DNA of 64,000 nucleotides from positions 25,427,812 through 25,491,811 of the forward strand of contig NC_060259.1 in NCBI RefSeq assembly GCF_921293095.1, in the 5' to 3' direction. The stretch is from Ischnura elegans. Lineage: Eukaryota; Arthropoda; Insecta; Odonata; Coenagrionidae. This document shows positions 12,219 to 26,894 of this stretch, in pieces; position 1 is the first letter of the stretch, and each line of letters starts with the position of its first letter. The notes under the pieces were generated by a model. That model saw only the letters and a list, made by a program, of their open reading frames with translations. It had not been told where the DNA came from and made no database searches. The position numbers and the translations under genes are program-made.

Positions 12219-13033
12219 CTTACGCTTACTAGAGATGGGGTTGAGACGGGAGTGCGGAAAGAGGAAGGGGGAGAATGGTCAAGGGAAGAGGGGGACGCAG
12301 GACCAAATATGGACCGGTAGACCCGACCACACTTCGGCTCAAGTCGGGACATCCGTTCTCTTTAAACCCAACTTCTTCAACGACAAATAGCCTCACTTTT
12401 CCCTCTCATCATTAATAATACCCATCTCAAATTATTTATCGCACCCCAGGCGCGTTCCCGCAGTACCGGTAGACCATGTTCACCACAACCAGCCAATTAA
12501 TAATATAATAATTATTTGACGCATCTATTTGTGTTATATGGGAAGTGTGCTGTTTTTGTTAGCAGAAACTTATATTCTAAACGATAACATGGGATTAAAA
12601 TACATTAATACATAGAATAAGAAAATACATGCAATTTGTCCGTTTTTGCATCAGCTCTTCAAACGTTATTAAATATAAATAATTAGAGCAACTAACCGCA
12701 TTATTTCTTGAACAATTACAACAATCAGACTTCTATGCCGACTTTTATTTCACGCTGAGCAGAACAAGGCTAAAGTGGTTCACATTTAATTGACAACAAG
12801 CCGAGTAATGTCAACAACAACTTCTACTTCAATGAGAACTACATTACTGATGGGAAGTTAGCTTTTGATTCATAGATAAGCCTTAACTGATTGTCGCTTA
12901 AAAATATATGAGAGAACCACTCAAATATAAGAAGTTGACTCAGTGCAAAATATACTCGACGTGGACCGGCAAGATAAGGAATCAATCTCTTGACATTTAG
13001 AGCTGATGAATGCGCATTGATATTGCCAATGAA
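12219..13033. other. Intergenic, no gene seen
   Basis: AT-rich spacer between the two family B copies. No gene or RNA is recognised. Confidence 0.6.
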
Positions 13034-13262
13034 CGCCAATGTATTGGGTGGGTAGTTACCTCCCCATTATATATTAATACCCATGAATTTTCACTTACAA
13101 TTAGCCATCCACCGCTAAATCCTGAATCCCACGATCATTTTTTCCGTCCTTCGGAGTTATAGCTCCAGCGATAGGTTATCAGGGACCTAAAGAGAGATCA
13201 CTCGACCCATCATTTTCTGAATCAGACGGTCATTCCAAGCGTCCCTTTTCCATCGCATTGAT
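13034..13262 (+). repeat. Family B, partial copy
   Basis: Direct repeat of 11734-11931: it shares GCCAATGTATTG, then CCTGAATCCCACGATCATTT (from 13121), then CAGGGACC and TCATTTTCTGAATCA, and ends at GTCCCTTTTCCATCGC. The right half of the element is absent. Divergence from the first copy is moderate. Confidence 0.55.
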
Positions 13263-16200
13263 GAGTGCGCAATGAATATTTTCGTTTCGTTCAGGCCGAT
13301 AGCATGACGAGTCAAGAAATTTCATTTCATCCCATTGTTTCAGGAGAGGTGGAAGGCACGAGATTATACACACGCACCCTGCGTGACTTTGGCAGACCAC
13401 GCAGCCGTCACTGCGGGCACGGGCGAAGTATGCTTACGGCCACAGTCCCAATTCGCCATTCATTACTCCAAACCATCCAGTTTGGTCACGGATACGACAC
13501 CATAAAACGAACCAAATAAGCGACGAGGCAGACGAGGGTGTGGCGTCCACTTCCTAACGCGCCTACTCTGAAGTCGCATAAAAAAGCCAGACGGCCATTA
13601 AATGCCCAAACCAATCATTCGAAGACGGATAACGAAGACGAGAAGAGAGCCGCCCATCCCTGCGCAATTCTCAGACTCGAAATCGGAAACATGAGCGCAA
13701 CATGATTCCTAACCACATTACCAAAAAACCGCTTCATGAAGTCGTGCGCACGTCCATTTACGTAAAATATAAAGTTGTTGCGCATTCGGCTCACACCAGT
13801 AGACATAGGCGTAAAACTCATTCTACAAATTAAATTAGGGCTTCGTAGCTTAAATTACATCGTCGACTACAATGCAAGGCACATGTTCTATTCAAATCAA
13901 CGTAATCCTACTTGATACGTTTCCCCTTAACTTTCCCAACGCAGGATGTTCCGCGTTATTGCATCCTTTCGCTTTTCCTCATTTCAGAGACATCACATGC
14001 AAGAAACATGATGCCGGTGATCCACGACCACGTTTATTGTCCACCAGTACTCTTTTCATCAACAAATGGCTCGAAAATGTATACGCAGTCGAAATTGATC
14101 GTTATTTGGCCACCTTTCGCTGAAATGCATGAAATGTACCTAAGTATAATCTAACTACCACGTGAAGAACTTAAGATGGGCAGTAGGGGTGCTTACGAAA
14201 GAAACATATCGTAACGCATGCAATTATTGCTATAACGCTGGCACTTGCTTCTAGGTAACATAACGATCGACTTGCGACGTTCAAAGGAATCTCGTGAGAA
14301 TGTAGTAGGTCGGATATTTGAGAGAATCCCACGGTTGTTCAATGGTAGTGGTGGGAACAAGGCATTAGCGGTCAAGCAAGTAAAAATATTCCAGAGGTAA
14401 TTATGGTCTTCCGACCCATCCTCAGTTTTCGGGCCGTGAGTACCAGCACCTATCTTCACCGTATCGGCTTCGCCCCAGGGATTTGTTTCTGCGGTCATCC
14501 GTCAGATTATCAAGTGCATATTAAAAATTGTCTTTTATCCGAAAGAAATTTAGTTACTGCCTTCCTCACGCTTTATGTCAAGTTCATGCAAAACTTTCAA
14601 TTTGAACTCTAAGAGTTTACACAAAGTGCAGCGCCACATAAATCAAGGTTTTCACAATATAACTACTCCCAAGCATTCAGACACTTAACACTAAAAGAGG
14701 AAAGTATAATGATTCAGAGTAAAATATATTAGCAATTGTAAAATCAAAAGAAATTATTTTTACCACTAAAGCATTTATTGTTAGTAAAATATTTTCGAAA
14801 AAGCATTGTGTTAACTACAATTTTGTGACGACATAAAATAGGTGAAATACCTTAAATTAAAATTAAATGTAAGAGCATATTAATAATTTTCTAACTCCTT
14901 TCAATTGCTTTCTGCATGAATGGTATTAAGAATCAATGATAATTTCTTGTTTGTGAGTGGGTTGGGTCATCAGGAAATAGGCAGCAAAACCTTTTTTACT
15001 CTACATAGGAATGGTCATCGGTTAATGGCGTTTGGCTTCTCGTTGTTGCCATTTTCATCGCGGTTAAGCAGAACGTAAGACGACAGGCAAGAGAGCGTTT
15101 GCTGAACACCATTCGATCCTCTCCCAATTACGGTAGCTTGTCCTTACTTGGGTTTCACTACTCTCCCGCAGAATCTCTTTCTAGACTTCAACTATGTCGA
15201 TCTCTTACGCCTTCTACACGTTGCATTCAAAAGGCTTGCCATTTTTCCCCTTCCGCCTCGCGAGAAAGCCACAACAAGCAAGGCAAGAGAAAGGCTATAT
15301 CAGATAACCAATTTAAAAAATTGAAGAAAATGGAATATTTAAATCCAAAAATGCTTGCTCCTGTATCTAACAAGAAAAGCCATTGAAATTTCAGTCTCAT
15401 CGGCTCGAAAAGAAAACTTATATTTTATCAGACCAATACGTGCAGTAAGAGGTACGGAATACTTCATTCACATCAGCCAAAACCTTGATTCAGCTGTGAC
15501 CTAATTTCCACGAAGCGATTGATTTTGAAGTGTTAACTGCGAGAACATACCTGAAGTACTCGAGTTAAAAAAATCTCAAATAATCTAATTTAAATATAAA
15601 AAAATATCAATTAAAATTATTCTACTTCTAATAAATTATCTTCCAATTAAGAGAGGTACACAACTCACAAAATATATCCCGGTAGTAACTAGGTAAAACC
15701 GATTTGAAACAGTAAAACTTATCGGTAAAATCTTTAATACTCCAAGTATGTATCATAATAATAGCGATAGGAGGAACAAGGTCCCCAAAGCCATCTTTTC
15801 CTTGCGGTCCTTCAACCCTAAACTGGGAGCGACTTCCTTCCTCAAAGCATTCAGGCTGAGATTCAAGTCACGCCATAGGAAACATGTTGAGCGCCTCACA
15901 GGGAACGTATACACAAAAGACGTGCGTGCTAAGGACCCTCTCCTCACTGATTTGGGGATAACGACGGCAACATAAAATCGGGAAACCCAGCCCATGATTG
16001 ACCCCATGCAGCCGGTTTTAAGAACCAGGCCAATGGCACACCTCAAAATATACAAACAAATCATTACTCCTTGAATTTATAATGACGTGTTTGGAACAAA
16101 GCAGACGACTGATAAGTACATTTTCGGTATGATTACCGTATAATTACTCCTCATGGTTAGGATAACGCAATTTATCGGCCGAATATTTTAAATCAAATAT

Positions 16201-19200
16201 AGGGTCACAGCGGGTTATCGATAAGAAAATTTATTTCCGACGCGTTCTAGAAGTTTTACGGCGTAAGGGATGTAAACCACGGATATCAAATACCCGAGAT
16301 GAAACAAAAGAGAATTAATAGCTTTATACAATACAATTCCCATATTAAGTGACAATTATTAGGGCTTACTTTACTTGTTCCACCCGATACGACTGAAAAC
16401 ACTTCATAAAATAAATAAACGCACCAACAGACCATGCACCAAAAACCTTTTCAATAAAAATAAATTCCCCTCCGACTACTCCGTATTTAGTTGCCGACAC
16501 GCACGGTAATATCGACCGACAGAGCACTACCTGCGTGAGGAATACAATGGAGTGAAAAATTGAATAAGTCCTCCGAGGAAGACCCGGAACAATAGATAAA
16601 GAAGAACACAACGAAAAAGGACTGCTTTCTGAGACTAATAGCTAATATTTAAAACGTGACCACCCCAATAGGAATTACCTCGCTGAGTTTGTAATCCAGC
16701 ATCCCCAACCACTACGACCTGGAATGGAGAGCGTGAGCACTGTTTTAAATATTGAGATGTTAGACCTTCTTTACGTTTGAAATTCTTTCAGAATTGTTAC
16801 CACAAGACGCAATATTTACAACGGAGGCCTGTGAAAACCTTCTTGAGGACGGAGTCACACTACGTATGAGAAACAGGGACCACTGTAAAAGCTGGCCACA
16901 GGAGACCTGAAGTTTTCGAGACCTGTCGCCCGTGGCGGGTGTTGACGATCCAATGGACGGATAGGGAGAGAAACAAGTTGTGCCGAAAAATAAGAGAAGA
17001 AATGGAGATGTGAAGGGATCAGAGATGTGAAGACACCAGAGAGGGATCCAAAGGATCAGCATTTCATAAGACAAAGTGATTATGTGATAAGTATGCGTAC
17101 TTGAAAACGATTAGGAAGGGCACGAGAAATAAAATCGCCTAAGAACAGAAGGAACTGCCATGGGAAAGAGAGGAGTGAAGGGCAGCATCATAGCAATCTT
17201 AGGATTGTTCTGTATTATAATGCATTTATGTTAGAAGAGAACACCGATAAAAACTTCTCTCTACCTGATGTGCATAAAATAAAATCAAGAATCCCAGGAA
17301 AACGCCATTCACTTGAAAACGAAGTCGGCGGGGCAGAACATAGGAATTCAATGAGAGACAATTCACTTGACCTTGAGCAATGGAAAGAGAAACATGGCTG
17401 CGGTACTCATGCGAAAATAGCAAAGCAGTTCGTAACCTTTAACCTCGAGGCAATTCGTACCTAAAATCGCAGAAATAAGGTCACAAAAATCACGCCGAAA
17501 TTTTACACTGACATGAGCAGTAGAATAGCTGGGATGAAAGTCTTTGAATTAGGAAGTTCCGAAGCGACTATCCAACGGCCGCTCGAACAACATTTTCCCG
17601 TTCTCCTCCTCAGATTTCACTGCCCACCCATCCCACGACTCTGAGCACAGTTGACCTCGTTGAAAGCCGATCTCCGAGCTACAGAGACTGAAAGCGAGTC
17701 TAAAGACAACCGAGAGGACTAGAAGGAATTTTTTCCGTCGCAAAGGGCAACACCCTCTTTAGTCCAGTCAAAATGTAGTTCGGCTTGGAAACATAAGGGG
17801 TAGTTTTCGTTTCTTCATCCACCCTATTTTAGAGGTGGCTAAATCCGAATCTGGGGTTTGTCAAAAAAAATTTCGCGACGCGAAATTGTACAAAATTGCA
17901 AAAAAGGACAAAAATTGCTATTATTAGTTTTTTTTTGTTTATTATTAAGATTATATAAAAAATTTAACAAACACTGTCTCGGCATTAAATTTGATTGTAG
18001 GAAATTTCCTAATGATTTTATTGCGAATGTTTTATCCTCCGACGAACCGTTTGGATTACAGGGTCATTTCAAAATTGGTAATTTTTGTCCGTCTCTGCTA
18101 AAACCCATTTTCTCCGTAATTATTTAAAAAAAACTAAGACGACAGTTTTTAGACTTCAACCATTGATTCCAATTTATTTATGATCTTGTACCTGTAAATG
18201 ATCATTTTCTTCAATCACTTCAAACATTTTTGAAGAAATCAAAAGTAATCCATAACTTTCCTAGCAAGGCCCTTCCCTGCCCTGGTTCACGGCAACTTGA
18301 CTGGACTACAGCTAGGCAGCTTATAAACGAGGAAACGCTGAAGCTTTGCGCCAGAAGGTTAAGAAATGGGACAAAACAAGCTGTAGACGCAGTGCCATTG
18401 GCCCTGAAGTTACGGTATGAGGAGGCGGACAACATTACGGTATGTTCGGGCGAACAATATAAGACAGAGGGCGCTGGTTTGGAAGGAACTGACGCCCACT
18501 TCCACCCATCTTGACTCAACGAACTTCACAGACACCTTCACTCGCTACGCAAGAAGTGGAATAAGCTATAAGGAGCACGCCTGCCCACTGGAGAAATGTA
18601 AGACGCAAGAGAATTTGCAAACGAATACAAGGATATTTTGAGAGGCCTTCATACAACAGTGGATTTGAAGATGAACAAAAAATCTGGTAAATGAATGAGA
18701 AAAAAAATCATATGAGTTAGCTGGCATTGGAACTTAGATAATGGCCGGTTAGGTCGAGTTCGGAGAAGTTAAAAAAAATGCACCCTTCTCAAGAAATTAC
18801 AGGACCACGACATAATTCACTGTGATAAAATGAAGATATGTGGACAGTTTAAATTACCAGGTAATTTTTATGCTTAATACTATAGAATAATAAGACCAAT
18901 AACACTTAACGGTCGATATGTACGTAGCTTCCCTTGGATGCATAAGTTTGTGATGCAAATCTTCGTAGGTTTATGATGCAAGTCTATCTTGGCCTAAGTA
19001 AAGTCCAAATGAATGGTACATGATTGGTGAGAGCCAACCCCCTGATACGCAATTTCACGTGCCATTTAGGTATCATTTACAAGTAGCTGATTGCATGCTG
19101 GGGATAAATACTCTTTACCCACCATGCGCCTTGGTTTTCCGAGAACTGTGAGGATGTAGGTGGAGTTGCACAATGGCAAAAATGTTTGACGGGTTTGAAA

Positions 19201-20700
19201 TTTACATAAAGATACATTCACTTTATCTAAATATTTTCCCATTTTTTATTTGCATTGTAAATTAACGCACTAGACAGAGATAATGATAAATGAATTTTAA
19301 ATGTTAATTGTACAATAGTAAACCCGATTCTCGGGTGGACCAACCAACAAAATGAAGGCCTGAGGAAGTAGGTGTGTGCGGGTGGAGGACGGGGTTAATG
19401 GTACTCGGATTCGATGGAGTACATCAAAATCATAAGGGGAGATGGAGGCCCATGAGATGAGAAGAGACTGCCAGATACTGCAAACAAGCAACGAGTAGGT
19501 TTTTGAAGATTCATCCAATGGACGTCACGCACTTTACATGATACCACCGAGAGTAGATAATTATGGGTGACACGGAAATGAGAGTATCTAAGCGCCATCC
19601 TAACGTCTAACATCTAATTACTCTAGAACGCAAACAAGAAGGGCAAGTTTAGAATTATAACAACGAGAGCATGATTCATTGAAGAAAAGAATGTTTTCGC
19701 CATTGGTCATAGAAATAGTGAAACGTGAAATTCCATAACAAGACCCAAAATGTAATAATATTCTGAAGGCTATCAACAAATCTCCCGCGGTATACCCAAC
19801 AAAAGAATGCTTCCAAGGCCACTATACGGATAAACTTAAGTTTATAAGAACAGTCAACACAATTTATTGGAATATAGCTATCGACAAAATAATATATATA
19901 AAGAATTTAGTACGCCATAGCAAAATCGATTGATGGGTGAATTTTCTCGTGAGTGATTTCATATAAAGTAATGAGATACAATTTATATAATTATTTTCTA
20001 TTGGTTGCCACTACCTATTCATTTTTCATTCCAAAATTTTAACCATAAAATTTGTGGTTTGATCTAGTACGCCATTAAGAAAATTTAAATGAAATTACGT
20101 GCCTTCGTTGACCCCAAACCAAGCCTTAGGGAGGAATTCACTTATTAAGGCTTCAGTAAATACTTCGATAGGGAACATCACCCATTCCACAGAATTTCTA
20201 ACGCACAAATAAAACCCATTAAAATACTTCCCCGATGCCCCCGACGCTCCAGCAACAATATTATTGGAAAATATTCGTACATGCAATAAACTTACAGCCC
20301 CAAATGATAAATCAAGATTGTGGCCAAAAAAATAGAAGGGCGTTCAGCTGTAGATGGTGTGCTTTCTGGGGGGAGGTAATTCAACTGGAGGGAATACCCT
20401 GAACACTGTATCTCCCAAGGCCATGGGTTATATATCTCCTAAGACCCCTAAACCCCCCGCTCACAGCAGCCTTGCGAAAAATCGCGGCAAACGGCCAGGC
20501 AACTCCTCAGAGACGCAAAAGCAATCTCAGCCTCAACTCATGGAATGGAGGGGGAATTACGTACTCCTCGCGATAAGCCACCACCCACCCTCCCCGCGTC
20601 TTCGATCGTCAGCTACTCAACCGCCGCTGTCCTAGGTTGTATTCTCAGAGATACGACGGAAGGAGCGTGGAGACGGAGGGGTATGGGAAGGGAGGTGTTT
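13263..20700. other. Intergenic, no gene seen
   Basis: About 7.4 kb with many open frames of 60-104 codons on both strands, often overlapping, with no recognisable domain or splice pattern. Local inverted motifs (for example GGACAAAAATT near 17906 and its complement near 18079) are short. Confidence 0.5.
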
Positions 20701-20754
20701 GAGGTGGGGGCGGGAGGCAGAGGTGGGGGCGGGAGGCAGAGGCGGGGGCGGGGA
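20701..20754. repeat. 19-bp G-rich tandem repeat, ~2.8 copies
   Basis: The unit GAGGTGGGGGCGGGAGGCA is repeated twice and then partially. The many G runs could form G-quadruplexes on the plus strand. It sits in a locally GC-rich stretch (about 20540-20760). Confidence 0.8.
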
Positions 20755-22593
20755 TGGAGCGAGCCGGCGGCGGAAAGGACGAAGCAGATATCAAGGTCGG
20801 TGTACAGAAAAAAATTAGCGATATATTAACGGGGGGAGGGGCACTTAGCGTAAGATTCCAGTACCCAGAAGTCAATGGCAGCGTAAATAAAAACAATTAG
20901 CGCAGAACCTGGTAAAATTGATGCGAAAATTTGCGCGGAGTATGGTAAATTATTTAATTGGCTTCGATCATGTAAAAAGTGGATGCGTTGATAGGGCAAA
21001 ATATGTATACCAATATCAAAACTCATTCATGAGGGGCTTGTTATGAGCCATTGGCTTCACAATCCTCGTGATTGTCGCTACGCATGCGTAACTCGAAATA
21101 CCTACATGAATGTCATGAATGTCAGTGGAAAATTTGACCAGAATGAAGTGTAAGGCCCGGGTTGATATTGGAACCAACTGCCTCAATGGTGGAGTGTATG
21201 AGAAGTAAATAAGCGAAAAAAATGGAAATTTCTTCACTTTCTCTGACAGGGCAAATCTTCAAATTTCCTCTGACCGCCACATTGATGGAAATATGTTTTC
21301 GTGATTCCCTTCCAGTCTCGAACGTGGTAAAATTTTACTGACGCGCAGACCACTACATTGTCATTTACACAAATTTCCATAAATGTGGTTTCACGAATAA
21401 TCCACTTTCAAAAACAGAGGTTATACCGGGAACAAAAAATTATAATACTTCGCCGATATTTTGGAAAGAAATTTATGTAAAATTTTCAAATATTTCTACA
21501 TAGACCTGATGATTGAGTCCATAAAACTCCGAATCGTAGGTAATCTAACACACACTAATTGTTTCTGATCTACCCTTGAAAGTGTCTCCAATGCCAGACA
21601 AAACGAACAATATTGGAATAACCAGTAAATGCAGTTTTAGCGTAAATGATTTAACTGTAATGAACAGACTGTTAATCAGTCCATAAAAATATTCCCAGAA
21701 AACCTGAAGAAGTTTGGAAAAGGAAGGGGATGCACCAGACCCAATCTAACCTAAACGTGCCTGGGCCGTCACATTTCACAGTAGGTACTCTATTCACAGA
21801 ACAGACACATGAATATTCAACGTACCTTGAAAATTTGACGACAGTTAATGGAGAAATGAAAGGTTAAATCTGGTTCTCAAAAATGTTCTCAACATAAATT
21901 GAAACCGATCCCAGGTTACGCAAAATAAAGTATCGCATCATTTGAGCGACGCAACGCTATTTCACATTTGACAGCGTCATACCAAACGTTTAGGAATTCC
22001 ATTTGAAAACTGAAAAATAGCCTTGCGAATCCACATAAATTAATACGCAACATATAAGAAAACCTCCCAACATATCATTCAATTTAATGAGTTTTTTCCT
22101 CAGACGGTTTCTGTGCTTAGGGGATTAATAGTCACGAATATACGTATCAATTATTTCAACACGCAATTCGAAAGTGCGGAAATATGCAGTGGGATGGTGA
22201 ATTTAATCAATCAACGGAATATGTCAAACATACAAACCATCACGATAGACTTTTCGTGTTTGAAGGCCACCAAAATAATAAATAGAACCGAATAGCACAG
22301 GAAATTTGATTCCAAAATCAGACAAATTCTCACTTTTTTGTGAAATATAAATATAAGTCAAATACTGAATGTATAGCGACATCATGCAAAGGATTGGCTA
22401 AAATAAACCACCATGGTTCTAAATAGACAGCGAGCGATTGCTAACTCTTTTAAGGAGGCCATTAAGATGTAATAAATAGATAAAATAGCGATGTAAAATA
22501 ATGACAGCACAACTAGGGACTTACCAGGTCAACGGCTACTTTGACAAATTCGCTTGAAGCATTGATCCTATGGCATCGTGCACTCATGAATAC
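20755..22593. other. Intergenic, no gene seen
   Basis: AT-rich with short open frames only. Confidence 0.6.
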
Positions 22594-22601
22594 ACAACGA
22601 G

Positions 22602-22851
22602 CAATGGTGTCATGGCAAAATTAGCAGTGCCGGAACGCTCTTTCCTCTACTTTTTTATACCTACTTAAGTGAAATATTACTCTGAGTGTTTTTTCATTTC
22701 AAGTTATTCTTTACATTTCATTAAAATTTTTGTTTTGATATTAGAAATGTTGAGGCACCAAAATTGATAAGAGTTTTATTTAACTATTACGTCTTTTCTT
22801 AATCAGCGCCGGAATGGCGTTGCGACGCGTTCCGGCACCATGACACCACTG
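22602..22851. mobile_element. 250-bp hAT-like MITE (family C), copy 1
   Basis: The left end starts CAATGGTGTCATGG and the right end, inverted, CAGTGGTGTCATGGTGCCGG. Both then carry a CCGGAACGC block. Flanks ACAACGAG (22594-22601) and ACAACAAG (22852-22859) form an 8-bp target duplication with one mismatch, as expected for hAT. The interior is AT-rich and non-coding. It matches 46553-46794 in inverted orientation. Confidence 0.75.
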
Positions 22852-22859
22852 ACAACAAG

Positions 22860-25800
22860 ACTAAGCTTTCTTCAAGCTAGCTTTCACAAGAATACACATG
22901 ACGATATATTTTAACATGTTTCATGACTTCAAGTTCTGCCTTAACCCCGGAGCATATGCGTAGCGGTAGCATATCTTTAAATATTCACACATAAAACTAA
23001 GTAACCTCTGATTTTATTGGCACATTCGTATTTTTAACCTTAATCGGATGCGGTGTGCTCCAAACGCGTCATTCATTTTGACACTTCGTCAGCACAAATA
23101 ATTGCTTATTTGATACATTACGAGCAAAGAGCATTGGTAGTAAAGCACGGAGAATAATTTATGCTTATAATTACGGTTAAAATGACTAGACCATCTCATC
23201 AAATCAATCAAACTTTCCAATGGCAAATACAACAGTCTGCGATATAACCTGCACAATGAACATACGGAATAAGTTTACTTTTTAACCCTCTTAGTGCTAT
23301 CCTTCTTCCTGTTGTACTGGAGAGAAATGCGGAGGATATTTTCATTGTAGAAACTACGAAAGAAAAACAATACAAAGCTATTTTATTATAAATCCATGAG
23401 AGGTTTTTTTTATTATTGAGATTAAACTGGTTAATAATGGCATTACATATTCACGTTTACTGAAATAAAATATATCATTGTAATAAGTTACAGCAAATTA
23501 AAAAATGTAAGTACTACTAAGGAGCCAATATATCGGCCCGCCGCACTAAAAGGGTGCAGCTAACTTAGTAAATAAAGCTAACTGGACCGCCCTATACTAA
23601 AAAGTACACCAGAAAGTTTTGTGTACGATCATCCGTTACCACCAACATATTAAATAAAATTTCTCATTGCTATCAACGCTTTAGCAAAGCAAGTTAAACA
23701 CAAGCAAAATGGGCACTTGCAATGCCGTCCTCTGAAATTCGAAGTCGATACTTTCGTAAATTATCAATACACGATGGCGAAAATTGTTTTGAGCAAAACT
23801 GACTAGAGGGTGAACAGGGGAAGATAGGAGAAAATATACGGCTCCAACGGTCACGTCAGGATACTGGGTATCTGAGGGTGGTCCAAATATGAATTCTAAA
23901 TTTTAATCAAACTATGAGTAAACCTGTTAGATCGCTACGCCGCCAATGTGTGGTATAAAGGTTAACAAAACCAAAATATAATGAAATTCAGAACAGGCGA
24001 ATTAATTAATTCTTCTCACGTATGATATCTTTCCTAGCATGACTCTAAATAAGTACGCTTTTATGTACTCATCGTAGGCGCGAAGGGTGGGAGTAGCCTC
24101 GTGAAACATGGAGGCATCCACAAGAGGAGATAGAAATACAGCGGCCTCTTTCGACTATAACATCGCATTTAAATTCCTGCGTTAAATAATGAAAGCGAAG
24201 CGCACTTGCCGCCAATTTCATCGACAATTACCATGCACAGCCGTTTTCAGAAAGGAATTACAGCTGTTTTATTATCATGCAACGTCTCCAGCGGTATCGT
24301 CACTGCAGTCTCGCAATCAATAGAATGGTAATGCATTCGATGGTAGTAGGAACTCACCATGGAATTCATTAACAGGCAATGCTGACAACTTTCTGCACGA
24401 AAGTCCACTTTCCCCAGAATCAGGCCCCAGTCTCAAGTACCCTCAAGAAGCGGTGACGACGCCGAACGCAAACGCTACTGACAATGTGGAAAAGGACACC
24501 CAATCCTCTTTGACTGGCACAAAGAATCAAAAGTGATCGCCCTCCTGGCTCCCGCGTGTTTTGGGGTGGGGACAGTTAGGCGCGACGCGCTACATTGTCG
24601 CGGCGGCGCCAACGCCGGTCAAAGGTACGGGCGAACTCAGACTGGATGTCTGGCAAAATCTACAACACAGCCGCTACGATTAGACAGGGTCCAGTGACGT
24701 GGAAAACGGCTCGAGTTATTCCAAAAGGACCACTGATGTTATAACCCAGTACATTTTATTATGATTTGAATTATGAAATAATGGTTGTGCATCTAAAAAT
24801 AAAAATATACCTACTATTCATGTTACTGGAGGGGATCCATTATCAATTTAGTTGACAGAAAAATGTAACTCTCAAATGCCTTGCTTTGTGATTGGTCATG
24901 GCCACATAGCTAATAGTTTGTCAACAAACTACCTTTTCTCCCCACTGTAGCATGATAAACGATATCGCGTAATCTTATATACATTCTATTAGAAGAATTG
25001 ACTGCAGTATAGTTAGATTCACCAGAGGGAATTTTTTCATTTAGATATTTCTTAGAACGAAGATAAGGAAAGCATACCTTTAGTGAACGTCGATGAGGAC
25101 GCCAAAAGTAGTGGCTAGGTGACGCAGAAGTCCTCCGTTTCAAAGCGTTAACCTCGCCGACCCATATAGTCCCTACCAAATTTTCACACTCCGAACGCAT
25201 GCTCTACGGTGTACGGAAGCGTGCTGCGGACAGCATGCCGCTTTATTGGGCCATGAGTCGGCGACATAGATTCTACACGACAAAATTAATTTTTTTTTCA
25301 GAATACTATTTTTTTCCTCCTTTGATTTACTCTTATTTTTCACAAATGTTCCTATTCTTGCCCTTATTTGAAAGCTTTTGTTTTTATACTATCCGCGAGA
25401 GGATAGAACTTTTCTTTAATAGGACTTTTTCGCCACATGATTTTGAGTGGAAATATTGGATATTTTTTTAGTTTTGGCGCATTGATCTCCCGCCCACACA
25501 AGTTTTGGGGTGAAGTTGCTCTCCCGCCACTTAAAATTTTTGCTGGGAGAGTTTTTTCTTAGTATCCCATTGATAGCTTCGGATCACGTGATGAACATAT
25601 GAAACGATCGGAAATTCACTCCCTTCCCATTTATTTCCCGGGAGAGGAAGCCTGACCCACTGATTTCCAGCCGTCTGCTGCACAACATCTCGTGGGAAGG
25701 GTTTGTCAGTGAGAGGTGGCTTGTGAGTATGGCATCGCAGCCCATCCGTTGACGGAAAAGCCCATACCGATTGTTGCAATCCGAAGAAACAAACGCCGAA

Positions 25801-26894
25801 GAATGCACTTCATGCATCTTGAAATTATACCGGCTTTGCTCGCTCAACAAGGAATGGTCATTTATATATGAAACTCTCCAGTGCAGAAGAGTACTTTATT
25901 TTTTGCCTTTTTCTCAGAATGTATACATAGCCAACACCTCAAACCCTTTTCACTTTATCAATACGATACTTTCGGCGAATCTAACAAAAATCTTATACGA
26001 ATAACTATACAGATGATAACGAACTCATTGATGGAATACGAATTCGTACAATAAATACGGCTAGCATCCTAGCCCGACCGACTTCCTGCGACAGAATCCC
26101 AAGTTACGTTACTATGTCCTCTGCAGATGTTAAAAGAATGTCATTAAGTATATGTTCCCATGAAACTGAGGGGTTAAATCCAAAGGTATGGTCACAATGG
26201 TCCCAAAGGACTCAATGAAATGGGCTGTGTTGTCTATAAGGGTTGCGTCCCCTGCATGTAGCTTATTTTAATGGCAAAAAATAAGCCAAATAAGGGATGG
26301 CGGATTTTCTGGGTCACTGCCTATATGAAATTAACTTCTTACAGAGCACATCGAAATTCTTATCCATATACAAAGGTATAAGAAAAGGACCATGAGTAAA
26401 TTTGGAAGTGTTCCTGTAGATATCATTACAGTTTACCTTCGTATTCAGAACAGTAAAACCGCCGAATAAAAATAAGCTATGCAACGTTTGAGGCATGTCA
26501 GCCAACATTTAGTCAGTGATGCCTCACGGTAGGCAATAAGTTTGTTTAATAACATCAAATAATTAGCGGAATTTCGGTTCTTTGCTAAATCTGGCTCATT
26601 ATGCCCAACATTCTAGCATATTAGAGTGGATGGGAGCTGGTTATTATGGGCAAGAGATGTATTCTCCCAATTTAATTGAGTTACAACAACAGTCGTATAG
26701 GAAAAACAGACTCTTCTATCGCCTCCACCTTAAACATTGAGCCAATCTCTTTCTCTCGGCAAGTCCGTGTTAACGCTTGATCCATGGACTCTGGGAAGAC
26801 GCAACGTGACTTCTTGCGAGAGCTCATCGCGACGGGAGATCGAGGGAAGCCACTCGTATGATCCAGCAGACCGCGGCAACGCCCCCGGCCAGCA
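22860..26894. other. Intergenic, no gene seen; CpG-rich patch near 24540-24640
   Basis: AT-rich overall. A short, very CpG-dense patch around 24580-24640 could be a regulatory island. Open frames reach 96 codons but none is recognisable. Confidence 0.5.
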
